Positions 53,244-64,000 of a stretch of DNA of 64,000 bases are shown in pieces. Below the pieces are notes generated by a model, which ran no database searches, was not told where the DNA came from, and was given only the letters and a program-made list of their open reading frames with translations. Within the stretch, counting starts at the first letter, position 1. Every line of letters begins with the position of its first letter. Source of the DNA: Osedax fenrisi (Eukaryota > Annelida > Polychaeta > Sabellida > Siboglinidae). Location of the stretch: the NCBI GenBank assembly GCA_964019155.1, contig OZ025245.1, positions 192,501 through 256,500 of the forward strand. Reading direction: 5' to 3'. The translations under genes were made by a program, and so were the position numbers.

Positions 53244-54320
53244 CCTATTATTCTTCGAATGGCTCTCGGTAAGTGCACTCGGATGTTACAAATTAGCCTA
53301 TTTCCCCGCTTATATCTATAGTTGTAACGATAACTGGGAAGTTCCTCACTTGGTATACGCATGCGTAAACTATGACCACTCTCTACCACGTGATGCCTAT
53401 TTAAATTGTCCACGTGTACGCATGCGTCACTATTCGTCAACTTATATGACGATTTAGAAATAATTGTGTAAATAACATTGTTTTTGTTTTATTTTGATGG
53501 AGTACTTTCATCCTATCCAGGAACTTAGATGAAGATCTTATTAACTTATAAGTAAATGGTTCTAATGTCCCTTCGAAGCCGGTATCATGTTAAGACATCC
53601 GCCATATACATCGTAATATTATATTATTATGTATTGTTATTTTACATTTAGTTTTACAGTTAGTTCTTATCGGTAATTTATCTTTTGTTCATTTATTGTT
53701 ATGCGATCTTCATTTCTAGTATTCTCATTACCTAAGTATTCTTACGTTTATGATACTTTACTAAATCAATACATAACTAAATTAATATCTATATGTTCAT
53801 TGATGTATAGGTATTCTACCACAGTCACCTACATTCAACTATGTATACATTCATATATGCATATATATTAGTGTATATATACACTAAAGTTTGTATATTT
53901 TCACACACTTGTTTCATATAATTATTTACAAAATTATATTGTACGTACAGTGTACGACGTTAACGTTACATTATTGCGAGATATCTGTACACACAGTTAA
54001 TCGCCTTCCCAAATGAGCATGTCCTATAGGACATAACGATTGTATTATCAATACTTCCTGGTGAGTGTACATTATTAATCATTTACACTATCCCCCGCCT
54101 CGTTTACTTTAACGAATGCACACACACACCAAACTCCTCCCACAAATCACGCCCACTTATACGCCCATTCCACGCCTCCTAGAAATCACGTCCGTAACGT
54201 ATCGATGCGAGTATTTCGTACGACCCGCCTTTCATCTATCATGACGTCATGCTGTGCGTATGTTTACCGTGCCCCTAGTGAGTAACGGTAATATCTACGT
54301 TGATTGACAGGTATAGAGAA
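53244..54320 (-). promoter_or_regulatory. Candidate Irx upstream promoter region
   Basis: This is one of the few G+C-rich segments of the window and lies just 5' of the first coding exon. It holds GC-box-like sites (CCCCGCCTC at 54093, CACGCCCAC at 54148, CACGCCTCC at 54171), a palindromic CRE TGACGTCA (54242-54249) and TGATTGACAG (54301-54310), the consensus of Pbx with Meis/Prep TALE factors. At 53357-53427 two ACGCATGCGT palindromes and two CACGTG boxes alternate. No TATA box or start site can be fixed. Two conceptual frames overlap at 53225-53457 but neither has coding character. Confidence 0.45.
53357..53427. promoter_or_regulatory. Paired ACGCATGCGT and CACGTG palindromes
   Basis: ACGCATGCGT occurs at 53357-53366 and 53418-53427, each near a CACGTG box (53387-53392 and 53411-53416). 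The decamer resembles the NRF-1 core and CACGTG is an E-box for bHLH factors. The cluster lies about 115-185 bp upstream of the proposed Irx start codon. Function is inferred from motif and location only. Confidence 0.4.
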
Positions 54321-54375
54321 ACAGCTGCATGTTATTGTATAATAAATGATAAGAACGTACATTTAGGAAGCATAT

Positions 54376-54429
<54 letters not shown>

Positions 54430-54531
54430 GTGCGTATGTATATTCTTGGATGTATTAATTATTTTTGTAAACAACATCTTTAAATATTACATTATTATGT
54501 ATTAAAAGTATATTTATATATATATATAACA

Positions 54532-54619
<88 letters not shown>

Positions 54620-55199
54620 ATATATGAATTTAAATAATAATTATTAAACTTCAATATAAAATTATAATATATATTTTATTATAATTATCGCTTAAATAAC
54701 GTTTCATTATTATAATATAAATATTAATATATAATAATAATAATAATATTCAGAGTTGGTTTAACAGCCTATAGGCTATCTATAGATGAATGAAAAAATA
54801 AAAGCTCTTCCGGTCATTCACCTATTCACGAGATAACGAGTAACTAATGATAATATATAAATAAAATATATATAACAAAATATATAAAAATATAATATTG
54901 TATAAAACTGTAATATAATATAAAATATTACAAAAAATCAATCTATAAAACTAGTAAATTAAATATAAATGAAATAAACATAAAAATTTTAAAAATATAT
55001 ACAAATTTAAAAAAATTATAAAAATACTAGATAATAGGCTGCTATAGCAATCATGCTATACTACGCAAAACATAGGATATTACCATTGCCACCCAGTATA
55101 TCCAGGATGCGTAGAACATCAACTTTCAGGTAAGGGTACACCCTAGAGATTTCTCTAAATCCTATATCATTTGGGATTACAACATGGCCAGAGATATAA
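54321..55199. other. AT-rich DNA with large (TA)n
   Basis: (CA)n then (TA)n at 54374-54427 and a long (TA)n at 54519-54626. A small complex patch at 55030-55190 may be decayed LINE sequence. No gene seen. Confidence 0.65.
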
Positions 55200-56460
55200 A
55201 ATAAGTATATATATATTATTTTCTATTTATATCCGCCCTATTGCTGATCTAATTAAGAAATTTCCAAATATTCACTACCATATTTTTGCTGATGATATTC
55301 AACTGTTTACCTTTTTCCCTATAAATTCTCATAATACCACTAACTCTGAATTAATCGAGTGTGCTAACTCCATACGATTATGGTTCCTCTCCAATAAACT
55401 ACTAATTAATTCCTCTAAGACTACTGTACTTAACATATCTACTTCTCAAACTTCCTTTCCAAACTTTACTCTGAATAACATGATTATTTCTCCTTCTCAT
55501 TCCTCCAAAAATCTAGGATTAGTATTTTATGACAAATTATCATTTAAGAATCACATATCATCCATTACAAAATCCTCCAACTTCCATCTCTTCAGAATTA
55601 AAAAAATACGGACATCACTTTCCAGAAACCTTACTAAAACTCTAATTAATGCTCTTATACTTTCCCGAATTAACTACTGTTCTTCCCTACTGAATTTACT
55701 TCCTGCTAAAGCTACTGATCCACTAAATCGGATCATCCGTTCCTCAATACGTACTACTTACTGTATAACACGACTGGATCACTCTACTACAACATCTCAT
55801 CAATCATCTCGTATGTGGCTACCCTTCTCCCTCAGGTATAAATTACGTATACTATCTATAATCCATAAATCAATATATTCTTTCACCACTAGCTATATCT
55901 CGGATCTAATTAAAAAAAGTACTATATTATATTCTCTTCGTTACCAAAATGCTCCTCTACTTATCTCCCAGAACTCTTGTAAAACTTCCCTAAATTCTAG
56001 ATCTTTTAAAAATGTCAGTCCAACCCTATAGAATTCCCTCCCTCATACCATTCGTTCTATTAGATCACACAAAAGATTTATAAATCTTACTTCTTCTTTT
56101 CTCTCTACCCATAATCATTAAATCATCCAACTTATTATTTTTGTCCGTGTACTTATTAAATGTATATCATTATTAAATTGTTATTGTATTATTATTATCT
56201 TATTATTATATAACACTATAGTGTATATACTATATCAATGCAGTCTGTAGTATATAACACTACTTCGTATCAATGCAGACTGTAGTATATAATAGTCCTT
56301 TATATTATTTAGTATTGTTGTCCGTGGTATATTGAATGTATATTATGTACCTATTATTAAATTATTATCGTATTACTATTATTTTATTATTATTTTCTTC
56401 CCGCATGAGCGAAGGGGTCTACATGACCCTATTTTAGTGCTAATAAACTTAATATCATCA
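55200..56460 (+). pseudogene. 5'-truncated CR1/L2-like LINE, second copy
   Basis: The frame (55171-56031) starts in a degraded version of the GVPQGS block, then shows FSIYIRPIADLI, HYHIFADD with the catalytic FADD at 55285-55296, LGLVFYDKLSFKNHI, and RINYCSSLLNLLPAK, the usual order for the second half of a LINE reverse transcriptase. After a TAG (56029-56031) NSLPHTIRS continues in frame. The 3' region has a GCATGAGCGAAGGGG...TTTTAGTGCTAATAAA segment and ends in (ATC)n at 56455, a typical LINE end. It differs clearly in sequence from the copy at 18-20 kb, so it is another family. The whole N-terminal half is missing. Confidence 0.9.
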
Positions 56461-57119
56461 TCATATATACATAATTTATATGTATATTTATAAATACCCG
56501 TAGTTATACATATCTAAATACATTCAAAAAGTAAAGTATTAGTCATTATAATTATTTCTAAAATATTAAAACAAATAATCTTTCGTTTGTTTAGTGCGAA
56601 CGATAGTTTACGTCAATCAACCGTGGATACTCACTGTTCTTACATAGAACAATAGACAAGGTCATCGACGTTACCATGGTTACATAATAAACATAATTCT
56701 TATTTGTTTAGTTTTAAAAACCTACATTTAAGAAATGTTGAAAAATTTATATTTCAAAATCAATTATATATATACTAGATACTATTCTATACTTTAGATC
56801 AATTATAATTTATATTCAATATACACAATTTTAATACAATTAAATATATATATATAATTATAACTTTCTTTATATATGTATACCTATAACCAGTAATTCA
56901 ATAAACTTTTAATCTATCTATCTATCTAGCTATCTATATAAAATAAAAATCATTACATATTATATTAAGCATTTAAAAATATTCTAGACAGATTTGTAGT
57001 ATATAAAGTTTCATTGTACCATTTCAAATGTGACAACGCATACCATTATAATGTATATATAATGAATATAGTATATATATTAGTATATCTACGAAAAACG
57101 CATACTACCTACAGTCATA
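56461..57119. other. AT-rich non-coding DNA
   Basis: A (CTAT)n-like tract at 56913-56938 and a short patch at 56590-56690. No gene seen. Confidence 0.65.
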
Positions 57120-57310
57120 ACTAGTGATGCAGTAAATGATGCTAAAATCTAAAGCATCGATGCTGTTTCAGTCTCAGTTACCTAAAGCCTCACTCGGGCT
57201 CTTTGATAGGGTATCAGCTCGGATCGGGCTCGAATTTTTTATAAAATCTCGGCTCGGTATCTATAGATAACTAAAAGTCTCGGTTCGGTATTACACATTT
57301 CGGCATAATA
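57120..57310. repeat. Word-repeat fragment, CTCGGCTCGG
   Basis: CACTCGGGCTC, AGCTCGGATCGGGCTCG, CTCGGCTCGGTAT and CTCGGTTCGGTAT recur around TATCTATAGATA. Ends not defined. Non-coding. Confidence 0.45.
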
Positions 57311-57371
57311 TACATCACTATTCAAAGCTGAGATAAAACGGTTCTTTGATGTCATATATACGTAATAATTA

Positions 57372-57596
57372 TGTAATCATATTTATTTATTGAACCACGA
57401 ATACAAATATCGGATAGAAATGGACCCCTCAAGAAACGTAGACGTTATAAATAACTGCTTTCTTTCTTTTGTTTTGATTTACCGTTTATTAAGTTATTGA
57501 TAAACACTCGAGAGAAACACTACCTGTCTGGAGTCAACCCGGGACATCTCGCTTACTAGCAAGTGAATGTTCCACTGAGCTATATACCCATGCATT
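57372..57596 (-). mobile_element. tRNA-derived SINE with recognisable A and B boxes
   Basis: Read on the minus strand, the head TATATAGCTCAGTGGAACA has a good RNA polymerase III A box (TAGCTCAGTGG, 57571-57582). A B-box-like GGGTTGACTCC follows at 57530-57540. The anticodon-loop region TAGTAA resembles tRNA-Thr (AGU), tentatively. The body and the 3' end (ATTCAATAAATAAATATGAT) are shared with the 3.7-kb copy and with 3'-end fragments near 25.0 and 43.1 kb. Confidence 0.75.
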
Positions 57597-58080
57597 ATAT
57601 ATCTAAATCATACGATAATTTAATGATATGTTAGATACTATATGAAGTGATACTTTGTTACCCTACCTGAGAATTTAGATTTAATAACTATAGTTACTGC
57701 AGTTACCCCATGGGGGGATAGTCGGTACTTTTTGTAAGTATAGTAATACCAAAGCCCTGGGCTTTTGTAATACTTTGTAATTATGTTTATTAACATCACT
57801 AATATTAATACACGCGGAGTCCAGTTAGATGATATCGATACATCCTCATTTCGAGTCAGTGATTCTTATGTTACATCCTCATTCATGTTCTACGATAACG
57901 GTTCACCGTATTTCGATTCAGTGGTTCACGTAATACCCGCAGACAAACTCTAGGTTAATTAGCCGACTTCAATAATTAATTTGCGTGTATCGCGATATCG
58001 ATTATACACCGTTTGTACACCGCTTGTACAGTATGTATAAAGGTGTATAATGATCGGTAGTATCGACTAAGAAGGATAAT
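57597..58080. other. Mixed DNA, small word repeats and a complex patch
   Basis: At 57655-57785 GTTACCC, GTAATACC and complements recur around CCCATGGGG. The patch at 57810-58060 is G+C-richer (CATCCTCATTTCGAGTCAGTG, near-repeated as TTTCGATTCAGTGG) with no frame. Unknown. Confidence 0.45.
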
Positions 58081-58889
58081 TATATAAAATTATATATATA
58101 TATATGAATGAATGAATGAAGGAATGAATAATATTTATTTTACTTATATACTATAAATAAAAAATGAATACACATTGAATATGTATATAATACAATATAG
58201 TTATATAATAAGTAAAAAATTAACCTTTAGCTAGAAATCTGCTTTCGAGAAAGGATTGTACACACAAATATAATAATAAAAGAACACAAAATATGCAAAT
58301 AAGATAGTAACATAACTATAATAACTATAACAAAATTAAATTACATAGTTAATCAAATAGTTCCAATCTCATATGCCGTAAATATTTACTCACAACATAC
58401 ACACATGCACACACGCATACATACACACAAGAATACATGCACACATGCACACATTGCATGCCCATATGACCTTTATCGGATACATGTCGAGATATATTAG
58501 TATAAAGGATTTTATTGGTATCTATAGATATTCTAATATATCTTAGACAACCGTAATATGATGGAATTAACGGTCATATTTACAGGCTATGAATAGCGTT
58601 ACATAGAAATAATACAAGAGTACTATAACAAACAGGACATAAATAATTTAAATATATTTATAATCGAAACAAAAAAAATCGGCATCAATAAAAATAAAAA
58701 TATCTTCAATATCAGAATACGGATTTCACTTGTTAAAGCTGGCTCCTGTCTCCAATATATGTTTCATAAAATGAAGTAAAATATAGTATGAATGAATTAA
58801 TATTAGATAAATCAATATTTACTTATATAAAATATTGTAAACTTATTTAAAAAATACTATATGTATACATAGAGTATTTTAGTTATAAC
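58081..58889. other. AT-rich DNA with short tandem repeats
   Basis: (AATG)n at 58103-58130 and ACACACATGC-type repeats at 58398-58460. No gene seen. Confidence 0.65.
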
Positions 58890-59560
58890 TGAATTTTATA
58901 ATTAAACCTAATTAATTCCAAAGAATACAACCAGAAACAGATAAACATTTGATCGTAGAATTGAGTTTACTCATTTTAATATATAATAATTTATCATTTC
59001 TAAAATTGTGTATTTTGTGATATTTTTAATTTGTATGATATTAGGTACATTTTTATAAAATGTTTTATAGGTCTCCTTTATATTTAGGCTCCTACATATT
59101 ATTTATCATATACACTTTTTTCAAGTCATTGAATTTTAGAATATTTATTTTTTTATAAATATAATCAATATTTGTATGACGATTTATCTTATACATAATT
59201 ATCTGGGCTGCGTTCTTAAACAAATAATATTAGTATTATTCGATATATATATGCTTGACTCCATTTTAGATACAATAAGATAACGAATACATGATTTAGG
59301 ATTTAAATAGAATTAATAATCAAAAGCATTTAACTTATTTTTCAATTTATGAAAAACCATGATTATTTTCAATAATTTATATCGTAATGAATGTATATGT
59401 CTTTTCTAATTTCGTTTAGAATCAACATACACAGAAAATAATATTAGAAAATATACTTGATCTATTACATTATTTCCAATACATTTATCTAATTTATCAT
59501 CATTGAAATTATTAAAAATCAAATAATTAGTCGTTTAAGATATAATTTATTATTAATTTA
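58890..59560 (-). pseudogene. Decayed LINE, C-terminal half
   Basis: Minus-strand translation in broken frames shows KRHIHSLRYKLLKIIMVFHKL, then KNAAQIIMYKINRHTNIDYI and KINILKFNDLKKVYMINNM. These match the post-catalytic region of LINE reverse transcriptases (HI..I..KISK.IG, then RLQK.A.R.I and LNIL...DI.K...). Stops and frameshifts are frequent. It could belong to the same insertion as the fragment at 62826-63298. Confidence 0.7.
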
Positions 59561-59567
59561 CACTGTA

Positions 59568-60110
59568 AACTAATAGGGTACAAGATTAGTACAAATTATG
59601 GTACAAGCCATGTCCGCATAGCCGTACCCTAATTAGGGTCCATCATGCTAAATATGAATACTTGTACCCTAAAATGTATTAGGTGTACCGGGTAAACTGT
59701 ACCCTAGAAAATTTAAGTTTTATGTACCTTAATTAACTAGTTATGCTGTACCCTAAATTATTATTGTTTCTGTACCCTAATTTATTAACGTTGGTGTACC
59801 TTATATTAGTATTAATGCTGTACCCCAATTAACTATTGATGCTGTACCCTGAATTATTTTTGCTGCTGGACCCTAATTAACTAGTGATACTGTACCATCA
59901 ATTATTATTGATGCTGGACCCTAATTTACTATTGCTGATGTACCCTAAATAACTAAAGATGTTGTACCCTAATTTATTAACGATGATGTACCTTATATTA
60001 TTATTGATATTGTACCCTAATTAACTAGTGATGCTGTACCATAAATTATTATTGTTGCTGTACCCTAATTTATTTATGATTATGTACCCTAAATTATTCT
60101 TGTTGCTAAA
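59568..60110. repeat. 24-bp minisatellite, TGTACCCTAATTAACTAGTGATGC
   Basis: After an ACACTGTAAACTAATAGGGTAC start, about 17 head-to-tail 24-bp units run from 59690 to 60110. The block TGTACCCTAA is conserved and the second half is variable. The first 120 bp carry the word in the opposite orientation (AGGGTAC, TGGTACAAG). Non-coding. Confidence 0.85.
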
Positions 60111-60449
60111 TAATATTCAATTAAATATATATTATTATAGTATATACATAGTTTTATAGGTTCAACATAGTATATATACTTACATTTCGCTCACCGCGAT
60201 GCTTTCTTCAGTATTTATTAATATATCTAAATCATTAGCTTACGTATATTCTTCAATGCTGTGCTAAACCTATTATTAGATCACAAAACATATTAATAAA
60301 ATACTTTTTGAATAACATATACTTATGCAATATCTAAAAATATATTATGTGGAAAAGAGTTAATAATTAAAAAATATCATATTAATATAGAATGTAAAAA
60401 TAATACAATAATTATTATCAAATATAATCGTTGAATCAAAACTTTATAG

Positions 60450-60500
<51 letters not shown>

Positions 60501-60868
60501 ATAAGGTGAATATTATGAAACAGTTTATTAATAGAAACAAATACCTGTTTAATATAACATCATAATAGTAGTAGTACCGGGAAGTACCTTCCCGATAGTA
60601 CCTAACCGATGAGATGCAGACCGAAGAATGATCAATATCACCGAGTGGAATTTATTCTATAGAAAAATAATGAAATATAATTTACAGAAAATAACAATTT
60701 AAAATACCAGAAAAACATAAATTTTCTTTGGCTATTAAATTAACACAGAGCGTGACACCGATATTTAGTTCAAAGTTTGTATGTAGATATGTTGATTTCT
60801 GTTACGTAATGCTAAATGCATTTAAATGTATATTACATCAATCGATATATCTACAACTTTGACTTTAT

Positions 60869-60915
<47 letters not shown>

Positions 60916-61218
60916 AAATATATGTAAATAATTATAATTTTTAAATATTAAATTATATAAATATTATAATTATTCATGAATCCATTTTAATATAGTGGTT
61001 ATATAACCACTATAATTGTTAATATTAACAATTAACAAATAAGTAAATAGGCTAACCTTTTTGTAGAATTCTTAACTCACATACAATTTATTTAAATGGA
61101 TTTCTAAGAAAAACCTATATTATAATAATTATTTATACCATAAGAACTTCAACTAGACGGGATTTTATTTGTTTTCTATCCAGTTGACCTTCCTCACATT
61201 CTGAGTTATATTATATAA

Positions 61219-61267
<49 letters not shown>

Positions 61268-61429
61268 TATACCAAATATAACACTATATTGATATTACAT
61301 TTATACTATGAATACTATAGGTATATTAATAATATTAATATTCACACAATTGTATTCACGTATAAATTTAACGTATTCATACATTGGTATTTTGAAGAAT
61401 ATAGTTATATTGGTGAATTTAACAGCCAT
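60111..61429. other. AT-rich DNA with (TA)n
   Basis: (TA)n at 60450-60497, 60870-60910 and 61221-61265. A palindromic GTACCGGGAAGTACCTTCCCG patch lies at 60574-60602. No gene seen. Confidence 0.65.
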
Positions 61430-61623
61430 CCTAAATATATAATAAATGTACCCTAATAAATATATAAATATAAATTTTAATCTAGTAAATTTAAAATCAT
61501 GTATTACACAAATAAATATGTATTTTACCCGAATGAATTTAGCAGTTATTTATACATAACTGAGTATACTATATTAATATAGTACATCAATACTATAGTA
61601 CATAATAATGCATTCGTCTCCCC

Positions 61624-61665
<42 letters not shown>

Positions 61666-61851
61666 TACCCTAGTGCATTTAACAGTCATGTAACCTACTA
61701 TTTAACATAGCTGTATACCCTAATACATATATAGAGTATGCCCTAGTGCATTTAACATTCAGGTACCCTAATATTTACATATATGTATCCTAATGAAAGT
61801 ATAGAGTGTACCCTAGTGTATTTAAACACTATGTACCCTAACATATAGTAT
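61430..61851. repeat. TGTACCCTAAT repeats, left part
   Basis: TGTACCCTAATAAATAT at 61446 and a cluster at 61662-61845 (TGTACCCTAGTGCATTTAAC and variants, about nine copies). The repeat continues after the inserted element at 61852-62710. Confidence 0.7.
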
Positions 61852-62710
61852 AGGGGAAAGTCTCCGATTACCGAACCCTCCTAATACCGACCCCTCTCGT
61901 ATCTCATTAACTATAAGAGATATCACATTTTTTTATATATATAAACTGTTAATAATTTAATGATAAATATAAATAAGTATTTTGTTTTAAAAAATATTCA
62001 ATCCTACAATTATTATTTGATAAGATGTAATATTCTGTTTTTACTTTTTAAATATTTGAAAAATAACTTTTTTTAAATCATTGTAAATACTTTATTAATT
62101 AAAAGAAAACTTAATACTGCACAAAATATTGTAGATGAATAAAATGTTTATAATATTTTAAAAATAATTTAATATGAATAACTATTAACCAATATCTCTT
62201 AATTATAGCAACCTATATGAATTTCCTATTACCGACCCCCTAAATTACCCTATTACCGAACCCATGTAATTTATAATATCCATAGATAGGTATTTTACTT
62301 TAAATTATGTCGTATAAATATTAAATAATAATATACACTATTTTAATATAATTACTATAAAGTTTAAATTTAAATTTAATATTACTATTAAAACATAAAT
62401 TCAATAAAAAATAAATTGCGTGCATGTTATAATTAATTATATTTAAGTATATCTACTATTTGTATTGGATATTATAATACTACAATTATTTATACCACGA
62501 TTATTTTAGGGGGTCGGTAGTAGGCACATATATCCGATTACCGACCCCCTGTTTATTCTTTTAAATATAATTATATCAACAATTTAAAATAGCCACATTA
62601 TTCATTGCCATATTATTACCCTAATTACAAAATTTCAAATAAATATACTTAATATTGAATAATTTATTACAAATAATCATTTATGTGTCGGTAATCGGAG
62701 ACTTTACCCT
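61852..62710. mobile_element. Element with word ATTACCGACCCC, copy 3
   Basis: It begins AGGGGAAAGTCTCCGATTACC and ends GGTAATCGGAGACTTTACCC, inverted. The centre has TATTACCGACCCCC and GGGTCGGTAGTAGG. It is inserted in a TGTACCCTAAT repeat tract, which resumes immediately after it. Non-coding, about 860 bp. Confidence 0.8.
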
Positions 62711-62825
62711 AAATGTACCCTAATAAATATATTTGGTATTCATTGCAAATTTTGGTGATATTTTAACGATCTGTACCCTATAAAAATGAGTTGTTTTACC
62801 TTATTTTTTATTATAGTATACCAAT
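62711..62825. repeat. TGTACCCTAAT repeats, right part
   Basis: TGTACCCTAATAAATATAT and CTGTACCCTATAAAA follow the inserted element directly, continuing the tract that precedes it. Confidence 0.65.
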
Positions 62826-63298
62826 TATTTATCATTTTATATATAATTAAATTTTCTAATGATACTATAGTATATATACTTATAAGATCTAAATATAAAA
62901 CTAGTATTATCTATAAATATAATTGTAGATAAATTAATATCAATATAATTAATAATATTAATATATATATATTATAAATAATAGTGTTCACAGAACAGAA
63001 CCCTGAGGAACTCCCATTTTTTATAGGAAATAATGATGAGTTACTATTAAAAATAACAATTGTTTCCTATTAAATAGATAACGTTTCATAAGTTTTAAGC
63101 ATACATCTCTAATTCCAATATTTCTATGTTTATTAATTAGAATATTATGATTAGTGGTATCAATTTTATAATACTTTAATTTTCTATCTAAATTATCCGT
63201 TACATTTTCTATTAAGGCATGACTGCATCAATAGTAGACATATAAACGAAAACCAAATTTTCTATTATTTATTATATAGTATTTCTTCAATAAATGAT
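62826..63298 (-). pseudogene. Decayed LINE, reverse transcriptase core
   Basis: Minus-strand translation shows FGFRLYVSTIDAVM, ENVTDNLDRKL, NILINKHRNIGIRDVCLKLM, then GVPQGSVL (about 62995-63020), and later LSTIIFIDNTSFI, a mutated form of the FADDT catalytic block. The order is right for a LINE reverse transcriptase, but frames are broken and the first catalytic Asp block is lost. It stops where copy F of the CGAATACGGACAC family begins. Confidence 0.75.
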
Positions 63299-63300
63299 CT

Positions 63301-64000
63301 AGGGGAAAGTAACATAATATATTATGTTACATATACGGACAATTTAACAATAAATGGTCTTAACATTTTATAACTACAAATTTGTATTCAAAAATTACAA
63401 TATATTAATATTATATGTGATAGATATTATTGTAATTTTAAAATTGTATTGAATATTTGTATTCAACATATAACGGGGGTGTCCGTATTCGGTATCCAAG
63501 TCCGAATACGGATACCCTATATTATAATACGGACACCCTACATACCAATAAATAAACTATATATCATTAATGAAATAATCAGATAAATTATATTTACATT
63601 ATTTATAATTAATGTTATGAATAATTTAATATAATTTAATTAGTAATTAATTTATTAATTTTTATTATTTTATTAATTAATAATACAAGTTAAGTATCTA
63701 AATAATAACATTTTTAGATTTAGCTTTATTGGTTGTATTAATATTATAACGCACTCGTTATTTAAATAAAAAATACAGAATAATACACACGCCTCACGCT
63801 CATTGGTTATAGGGTGTCCGTATTAAGACATCTATAGTGTCCGTATGATGGATTTATATGACCTATAGATATATGCTTATAACTTAATTAATAGTTGATA
63901 ACAAATATAGCAATTATGTATATAATGTTTAGAATGGTTTAGTTTTTAATAATATGTTATTATGTTTTATATTGATACATTTGTATATTCTTGAGAAGGT
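63301..64000. mobile_element. CGAATACGGACAC word family, copy F, cut by the window end
   Basis: It starts AGGGGAAAGTAACATAATAT. The centre (63478-63545) shows GTGTCCGTATTCGGTATCC and GTCCGAATACGGATACCC. The right end lies outside the window. Same order as copies A and E. Confidence 0.75.

Noticed and set aside
53225..53457. Overlapping 71- and 74-codon frames upstream of Irx
   Set aside because: They overlap on opposite strands over palindromic promoter-like DNA, and the Irx start exon uses another frame.
57529..57596. A functional tRNA gene on the minus strand
   Set aside because: A and B boxes are visible but the acceptor and T arms do not pair, the B box is imperfect and the body is shared with other copies, so it is a SINE head.

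Overview
The window is an AT-rich stretch (roughly three quarters or more A+T by eye) of a eukaryotic, almost certainly animal, nuclear genome. Evidence: GT-AG introns of 0.3 to 5.8 kb, a split homeobox gene, CR1/L2/Jockey-like LINE remnants, a tRNA-derived SINE, many short terminal-inverted-repeat elements and very many (TA)n microsatellites. No bacterial operon, ribosome binding site or CRISPR array is present. Nothing fixes the phylum; a non-vertebrate metazoan (for example a sponge or another early-branching or fast-evolving invertebrate) is the best guess, held loosely.

The one gene that can be assembled is an Iroquois-class (Irx) TALE homeobox gene on the minus strand. Eight coding exons lie between 53243 and 33841. 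All seven introns are GT-AG, every exon-exon phase matches, and the joined reading frame is 1002 bp (333 residues plus stop). The homeodomain is split between exon 5 (41463-41601) and exon 6 (36783-36864). Exon 7 carries an acidic stretch. Exon 8 carries an Irx-type IWS motif that also looks like an eh1 Groucho-binding motif. Upstream, 53244-54320 has promoter-like features: GC boxes, a CRE, a Pbx/Meis-type site and paired ACGCATGCGT/CACGTG palindromes. Several relatively GC-rich islands in the introns (35.4-36.6 kb, 37.8-38.3 kb, 42.0-42.4 kb) are candidate cis-regulatory elements.

Region by region. 1-17 kb: repeats only, including a long inverted repeat, a SINE fragment, elements of the AGGGGAAAGT-ended superfamily, a 15-bp minisatellite and a decayed LINE. 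17.2-20.8 kb: a CR1/L2-like LINE pseudogene between two large (TAC)n arrays. 21.7-33.3 kb: a LINE 3' remnant, two GC-rich islands and several inverted-repeat elements, among them a fold-back pair at 24.07-24.97 kb. 33.8-54.3 kb: the Irx locus with transposons in its introns. 55.2-64 kb: a second LINE, a tRNA-derived SINE, a decayed minus-strand LINE, 24-bp TGTACCCTAAT repeats and further inverted-repeat elements.

The second main result is a repeated architecture. More than ten unrelated-looking repeat families each carry a private 10-15 bp word at their inverted ends, and the same word recurs inside the element in both orientations. Several families with different words share the outer end AGGGGAAA. 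Alignment and genome searches could not be run, so family assignments rest on motif reading and boundaries are approximate unless a splice site, stop codon or terminal repeat is cited.
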